Positions 59,401-64,000 of a DNA stretch of 64,000 nucleotides are shown piece after piece. The DNA is from Lytechinus variegatus (Eukaryota > Echinodermata > Echinoidea > Temnopleuroida > Toxopneustidae). The number at the start of each line of letters is the position of its first letter. The stretch's first letter is position 1. The notes below the pieces were generated by a model. It had not been told where the DNA came from and searched no databases. It saw nothing but the letters and a program-made list of their open reading frames with translations. A program made the translations under genes and the position numbers. Location: positions 8,832,501 through 8,896,500 of the forward strand of contig NC_054750.1 of assembly GCF_018143015.1 (NCBI RefSeq), in the 5' to 3' direction.

Positions 59401-62224
59401 TCGGGGTCGGGCCGGTCGTTACGAGGCTGTAAATTACACATCATGGGTAAAATACCTCTTTCTTACTTTTCTTTCTGTTTTTCGTAGTTTCTATCAAGGT
59501 AAAGAGTAAACTTTTTTCTGCAGGTTGTCAAAAAATAGGGGGGGGGGGCCGGGGCCGGCTCGGCCCCCTCCTGGATCCGAGCCTGACCTCAGCTCAGGCT
59601 CTGCTAAGGCTAAGACTAGTTCTGGCTCAGTAGCCTACTAAGTAGGTCTAGCTAGCCAGCTAAGTCTAGCTGCTATTTAGGCTTATCTCTCAAACTTGAC
59701 CCTCAGCTCAAGGGTATACCCAGATTAAAATATTTTACCTATCTACCGAGATCGAGAAGACAAATTAAAATAAGTCTGGTAACCAACATAAGTTCTCTAC
59801 ACCGTTCTCCAAACGAGTTCTCTTTGGCACCACATAATAGTTTGTACGTCTCTACAACGCTATCAAATTACGCGCGCTATGACACTGCTATGACTCTTCA
59901 ATTCCCGAAATTCAACACCCCCGGGATTCAACAGAATACGTCATTCATAATGAATATTATATCTAACTCCGGTAATTGGAATTCATCGCTTACCAAATAT
60001 ATATATGGTATAACAATAGCGATAACAATCATAACAATAGGCCTCAAAGGCTGGTCACACCGCCCGAGCGTTGTTGGAGCGGTCGTGGAGCGATAGGGAA
60101 AGAGGGTCGAATTTTGCTCTCGAAATTGGGGGAAAATCGAAAACAAAATAAAAACAATCGAAATAGAAAATGGTGAACTGGAGCGAGCGGTGATGATTTT
60201 TTTCTCTCCGCTCCACGACCGCTTCAACAACGCTCGGGCGGTGTGACCAGGCCTTTAAGGCCTATTGTTATCGCTATTGTTAAACCGCTATATTTTTGAA
60301 GGCAAGAAAAGGGTTCAAGCATTAGCAAAGGGTGCATATGGAGTTAACAAATCTCTGAAGCATGATCTATAGCAGGGGTTCACACCGCCCGAGCGTTGTC
60401 AGAACGGCGTAACGGAAAATATGCGAAGCTTTGGAGCGGATTTCTTCTTCTTTTTTTCTCGATAAGAAGAAAATACTATGCTTTGAAGCGGCTTTCTTTG
60501 TTCTTCTTCCTAAATAAAACAAAAATGGCTATGCATTGTAACGGAAATTTGAGTGTAAAATGGGGGGTCCCTTCGGCGGCACATATACATTATATACATA
60601 ATGAGTGCCCTCCCCCGGAGGTAGAGTAGAAGGGACAGCGCACCAATTATTCGTGAATGCAGTCCGGACAGAATATAATGTTGTCAAAGGCCTATACGGT
60701 CAAAGATCGGGGAAAGGACAACATAAGTAAAGTTTGCGAAATATAGTAAATTTCTATTCAGTAAATTATTCATTAAATTATCGACGGTAAACACAAAACA
60801 TCTCTAACCATCAAATAAAAAAAAATTACACACTTACACAACCTGCCGCATATGCACAGTAGCGAATATTATGTTTCTGAAGACAGTCTCTTAAACATCC
60901 AATTTGTTTGACCGTGATGTCGTGGAAACTTTTCGGATTTCCATTTCCGAAGCTATACCAATAATATGAGATTGCCCTGAAATTTAATGGCAGAAAAAAA
61001 TGAGAACTAGACATTTCGCGTCATACATGTGACTCATTCTATTCAAATTAACTATTTAAACACGTGTTAACATATAATGTATGTTTAAAGAAAGAATGGG
61101 AAATGATCGCCTGTTGAATTATATAACAATATTCTTAAAGCACATGCACAGTAGCGAATATTATGTTTCTTCTAATTTTTGTTTCAAATGCTTTCAGATT
61201 CAGGATTTATTTCATCAGTTCTGCATGCCCCTTGATAACATTTCAGATCACTTTCTTGCATTAAAAGTTTTCCCAAAAATGCTATTTTTTTACAGTGAAA
61301 CTTGTGATTGATCAATGAGAATAATATTGCTACGCTTTCGGAAAGAAAACAAAAACCTTTTTCCTGATTTTCCTGATTCTTTGGTATGTTATCATTTTCA
61401 TTAATATAAAGAATTCGAAAGATGAGACCAAGTATTCCATAAAATTATGGACTAAAATCCTTTTTTATTTTGAGTTAAACCCAAATTAAAGCGAAGATCA
61501 CAATATGGGCCACTAAAAAATTACCTTACTGTTGGATCTCTAACCATAAGGATGATTTTTGCATTAGGCTGTACTGCTCGGAGAAGTTGTGCATTGGTAT
61601 ACACGGGCTCCGAAGCGTTTGGAAAAGTCTTAGTCCAATCCAGCCCAATGGTGTAGCTAGTAGATATCGAGGCATCGCCTAAATTTATATAAGAAAGACA
61701 GAAAACGAAAAACGAAAAAATAACAAAGACATTTTTGCATATATAGATTTCAAAAAGATCCTGATCGATTGCGGTTAGGACGCTATTGAATACTGAATTG
61801 TCCTTGAATCCTAATTGTAACGTTTTATTAATAAAGCTCGGATGATTGAAATCTATGCAATTTAGAATGCGGGGAAAAAAAGAATGTGAGGTTCATATTT
61901 CTTTCTCTCTCTGAGGAAGAAGTGCACTGCCATGTTTTTTTTAACACTCATCGGCAACACTTCTAAATTCTAACCAAAGGTGGCGCCACAGGCTTCCTAT
62001 GATTGGACCTTTTTAGACACCGTCCCCCAACCGTAAGCAAATATACTGATTTTACACGGACATTACTAACCACTTACCAAAAACTTTATGATAGTAAGGA
62101 ATCCCCGTTGCCGCTGTGACATTATTGTTTATTATTTTCGGAACTCCTAAAGATTTGTATAGATTAAGATACCATTCAAAAGAGCTGTCATCCTCTCCTC
62201 CTGTGAGCTTTCGTATGGCCAATA
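52818..62224 (-). CDS. CHST15-like carbohydrate sulfotransferase, 3' five exons
   Basis: Minus-strand exons 62224-62078, 61678-61525, 60976-60838, 53483-53321, 52996-52818 join in frame (phases 1, 1, 2, 0, 1) to give 260 residues and the stop. Recognisable parts: ILMVRDPTV|RAISYYWYSF is the 3'-phosphate PAPS-binding motif RDPxxRxxSxY, split over exons 2 and 3. GGLYSVFARDWMEAF and VLVIRLEDLETHP follow in exon 4. The end is ILPETKQILDDFYAPYNKDMALLM. This pattern fits N-acetylgalactosamine 4-sulfate 6-O-sulfotransferase (CHST15), a Golgi type II enzyme using PAPS to sulfate chondroitin or related glycans (established). The N-terminal anchor and 5'-PAPS loop lie beyond the window's right edge. 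A sister sulfotransferase family cannot be fully excluded. Confidence 0.85.
53780..54260 (-). repeat. Probable LINE 3' UTR
   Basis: Read on the minus strand this AT-rich stretch follows the LINE open-frame end at 54713-54860, interrupted by the SINE at 54271-54668. It finishes near an AATAAAGACTTATTCATTTATTTAT-like tail. Assignment rests on position and composition only. Confidence 0.35.
54271..54668 (+). repeat. tRNA-derived SINE, nearly 400 bp
   Basis: The head GTGTTGGCTCAGTCGGTAAC is a good A box and GGTTTCGAGTCC a good B box. A long body follows with CGGATAGGACGTTAAATGG, TGCACGTTAAGAACCCAC and CTCCCAGGCACAGG, and it ends in (AAT)n. It sits in the sulfotransferase intron, apparently inserted into a LINE tail of opposite orientation. 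The Gly/Arg-containing minus-strand open frames here are SINE shadows. Confidence 0.7.
54713..54860 (-). pseudogene. LINE ORF2 C-terminal fragment
   Basis: Minus-strand frame FVYTGPKLWNSLPTSS, then KQSVSLSVFRNKSKT, and a stop after HLER. GPKLWNSLP with a following short basic tail is the standard C-terminus of many CR1/jockey-like reverse transcriptase ORFs (family knowledge). No upstream RT core adjoins it. Confidence 0.68.
55410..57290 (+). pseudogene. 5'-truncated LINE with split reverse transcriptase
   Basis: Starts abruptly in the RT core: LWSGVPQDSVAGPLIFY, then an IIRAHGISCMMYAD segment. The frame breaks after the Asp of YAD at about 55531 and resumes at 56290 with DVQLYTTF, then RMEDCLKDVRTWSFQNKLSLN and DSKTELVHF. 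More stops follow. The C-terminal part is open at 56759-57079 with RNELHWLPITSRITYK, LAPSYLSELLPRYQP and WNNLPLQI. A TTATTATTATT tail ends it. Non-LTR (CR1-like) by motif; inactive. Confidence 0.75.
55532..56289. mobile_element. 758-bp insertion inside the LINE active site
   Basis: Foreign sequence between YAD and DVQLY of the LINE. It contains a purine-rich tract (55570-55740), a GT/TA microsatellite (about 55748-55765), an A-rich block (56130-56215), and ends in an ACAAACAACAACAAC run. The latter could be a retroposon tail. Its own identity is not recognised. The Lys/Arg-rich open frame at 55571-55804 is an artefact of the purine tract. Confidence 0.55.
57977..58200. mobile_element. Insertion in palindrome left arm with TTTGGA duplication
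   Basis: CCATTGGCGGCGGAAGC at the left and GCTTCCGCCGCCTATGG at the right are inverted ends. TTTGGA occurs immediately before and after, while the undisturbed right arm of the palindrome has it once, so this is a 6-bp target duplication. The interior has G/C runs and GACAAGCAAAAAAAAAA words. Confidence 0.75.
58466..59585. mobile_element. 1.1-kb element of GCGAGCGCGAAGCGCGAGC repeats
   Basis: Ends CAGGGGCGGATCCAG and CTGGATCCGAGCCTG are inverted with two mismatches. Six copies of the 19-mer or near variants occur at about 58671, 58779, 58889, 59001, 59116 (partly doubled) and 59320. Spacing is 108-114 bp with one gap of double length. After most copies follows an AAATTTTTGATATTCCGA-like stretch. 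It forms the centre of the palindrome. No transposase frame. Confidence 0.75.
60053..60248. mobile_element. Nested MITE with GGTCACACCGCCCGAGCG ends
   Basis: GGTCACACCGCCCGAGCGTT and its partner AACGCTCGGGCGGTGTGACC are inverted ends, and each continues inward (GGAGCGGTCGTGGAGCG / CGCTCCACGACCGCTTC), about 40 bp per arm. It is nested within a larger inverted element (TAACAATAGCGATAACAAT / ATTGTTATCGCTATTGTTA) that interrupts the palindrome's right arm. A half copy of the same terminus follows at 60382-60404. Confidence 0.75.
60838..61678 (-). CDS. Sulfotransferase exons with the 3'-PAPS motif
   Basis: Exon 61678-61525 (acceptor AATTTAG, donor GTAAG|GTAATT) and exon 60976-60838 (acceptor AATTTCAG, donor TGT|GTAAGTG) meet in the middle of an arginine codon. 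The join creates RDPTVR followed by AISYYWY. There is an in-frame GTAAGG just upstream of the donor used; choosing it would remove VR from the motif, so the downstream GT is preferred. After the motif comes a Cys-containing helix (IGCLRDCLQKHNIRYC). Confidence 0.82.
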
Positions 62225-64000
62225 CTGCAATAGAAATGAAATAACTGATAAATATGATAACTCTGATAAATATTATACCAGCTAGAATAGCGTTCATGAT
62301 TGGGTATGATGGTGAAACCATTTTGCTGCATACCATCGAATTTAAAGGTATGCAGGCTATTATGTCCATAAATAGGGGGCCCAATTTTCAAGTAGTATGA
62401 TCATTTTTTTCATATCTAACTAAAAATGAAATTTCAAAACAAATCTGATTTTCAATTTCCTTTGCATGAATTGAGATGTGAAACATAGAAAACGAATAGG
62501 TTAATATAATTACCAAACTTGTGGAATCTGCTCTAGAATGTGGAGCCGAACGAATAAAAGAGACAATAATGTAAACATAAGTTGTGTTTTGCAAATATCA
62601 TGATTCACATCAATAAACGGGCACAAGGGGTGACCAATGACGTGTGTGTATGGACGTCACGTGCTAATGTTTTAATTCTACGCAACTTTAAGTTCCGACC
62701 ATGCATTTTTGAAACTGAACGCGAATCAAATCAAATCAAATCATTTATTTCCACAATAATATTTAAAAAAAAACATTACAAATATGTACAGAATAGGAAA
62801 CAACATAATTTAAAAAGGAAAATTAACCGAGTTGATCAAAAGTATAACACAAAGAAATGTACATTTTACTGTGGGGGAGCCAAAGAAGACAAAATAAGTC
62901 TTAAAATCAGGCACCCAACATAAAATAAACAGATAAGTGCTATCAAAATAGACATTTCTTAACAATATATAACATGTGAATATGGCTCTCATTTATAACT
63001 TTCAAAAAAATAGTTAAGAAAAATCAACACATATATAAAAAATGAAATAGCGTTACGAATGGGAAATAGAATTTAGAATGATAACTTAAGTAATGACATA
63101 AACAATACAAAAAAGGAAAAGATAGGTTTGGTTTTTAAGCTCTACTGTTTTTTTGTTAAAATTGTATGAATCAGGTACTTTTTGAAATTACTTTTAAAGG
63201 AATGGAGTGATACTGAGTTTTTAATTTCTTTTGGTAAGGAACTCCACAGTTTAGGGCCAGTGAAAAAAAGAGTAGATTTAGCATATGATGTTCGAACCTT
63301 TGGAAAATGAAAGTCATTGGCAGAATGGGTTTCATAAAAATGGAAATCTAGATTAAGGGGAAATCAATCAGAAAAATGAGGAGGGTGTAGACGATGTTTG
63401 CATTTATACTTGAAAATTTCGATTTTTAGATTCATGATATCATACACAGTTAATAGTAGTTTCTGAAATAATGGTGGGAATGATATGAAGAATCGGAAAT
63501 AAGGCGAACCGCTCTTTTCTGCAATTTGAATACTCTATCAGATAGATATTATGGACAACAAGCCCAGATAATGGTACAATATGAAATATGTTGGAGAAAC
63601 AAGGTATTATAAATGGAAAGAAGTACTTTAGGCGGGAGAATTATGAATACGCTTTCGATCGAAGAGAAATCTCGCAGCCATTTTGTTTTTACAAGGAGTA
63701 TCTTTGTGATCCAAGGAATCTTGGAGGGGCCCTTACAAACACCCACAACAAATTGATACTGCCAATTAGTTTTATAAAGCAAATAATGTTTGAATTCGTA
63801 ATGCTAATGGCTTTAGATGCGTATGGGTAGAAAGCAAAGGCACTAGGAATTACTGACTTGCTTGCACTGAAATACATTGGCACAAGATCACTCATTTTAT
63901 TTAAACGCGGATTTGAAATTCAATGAACAAATTAAACAAGCGATAAGAAAGTGCATGTTCAGTTCACTGTACATTAGCAAACGTTATACAGTGCGTCCCA
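62225..64000. other. Upstream intron of the sulfotransferase, repeat-derived
   Basis: Because the sulfotransferase's first exons are missing, this stretch is most simply its next intron. No coding exon for the 5'-PAPS loop was found. The right part is a LINE remnant. Confidence 0.45.
62724..63850 (-). pseudogene. Decayed LINE, RT C-terminal half and 3' UTR
   Basis: Minus strand: a thumb-like segment (LPPKVLLSIYNTLFLQHISYCTIIWACCP at about 63552-63640) preceded by a frameshifted piece, and near 63135-63300 a C-terminal piece with FFSLALNCGVPYQK and KSNFKKYLIHT. These correspond to the landmarks LL.IY..LF...ISY...IWG and FF.GP.LW.SLP...FK...KKYL of many LINE ORFs. Several stops; 3' part AT-rich, finishing near a repeated TCAAA tail at about 62724-62745 (GATTTGATTTGATTTGATTC on the minus strand). 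Confidence 0.62.

Larger units (their letters stand above)
57690..60381. repeat. 2.7-kb interrupted palindrome
   Basis: The left arm (57690 to about 58440) and right arm (about 59588 to 60381) are near-perfect reverse complements once two later insertions are removed (57977-58200 in the left arm; about 60000-60285 in the right arm). Shared blocks in mirror order include GAACCCCTGC, GCATATGGAGT, GGGTTCAAGC, GAATTCCAATTACCGG, TTTGGCACCACATAATAG, AACGGTGTAGAGAAC, GACTTAGCTGGCTAGC and GCCTGAGCTGAGG. Arms total roughly 500 bp each without insertions. The spacer is the element at 58466-59585. Lies in the sulfotransferase intron. Confidence 0.82.

Noticed and set aside
1..64000. CRISPR array, operon structure or bacterial contamination
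   Set aside because: Introns with GT-AG sites, SINE and LINE copies, and MITEs show a eukaryotic genome; no regular spacer array was seen.

Overview
The window reads as a stretch of a marine invertebrate deuterostome genome, most probably a sea urchin. This is an inference from three things: AT-rich sequence full of short foldback elements and G-runs, recurrent AGGCCTA words, and the gene types present (an LDLa/LRR/7TM receptor, an intronless rhodopsin-like receptor, a sushi-domain membrane protein and a chondroitin-type sulfotransferase). Genes are split by introns with GT-AG ends. Most long open frames outside the four genes are chance or repeat-derived.

Layout. 1-10.4 kb has no convincing gene: a decayed retroelement piece (about 1380-1910), G/C-run transposon ends, and a 2-kb element with terminal inverted repeats around a 1.3-kb purine-rich tract (6737-8790). 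10483-11622 (+) is an intronless class A GPCR. 11.6-18.9 kb is repeat-rich, with an hAT-like foldback element carrying a perfect 8-bp target duplication (12241-12821) and a palindrome (13046-13672). 18989-27030 (-) is a five-exon type I membrane protein: signal peptide, two sushi domains, Thr/Ser stalk, one TM segment, and a tail with an ITAM-like tyrosine pair. 31256-44231 (+) is an 18-exon LGR (relaxin-receptor/GRL101 type) whose reading frame can be followed through every exon. 44.2-52.8 kb is a repeat field. 52818-62224 (-) holds the last five exons of a CHST15-like sulfotransferase; its 5' part lies beyond the right edge.

The 7.35-kb intron of the sulfotransferase is a trap for mobile elements. 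It contains LINE tails, a SINE, a LINE whose reverse transcriptase active site is split by a 758-bp insertion and which itself sits inside a foldback element, and a 2.7-kb interrupted palindrome centred on another element.

There is no sign of operons, CRISPR arrays, rRNA or functional tRNA genes. The four genes are unrelated in pathway. Two are G-protein-coupled receptors, one is a putative signalling receptor with complement-type modules, and one modifies glycans in the Golgi. Exon boundaries were placed by hand from frame, phase and splice sites. Repeat families were recognised by internal comparison within this window.
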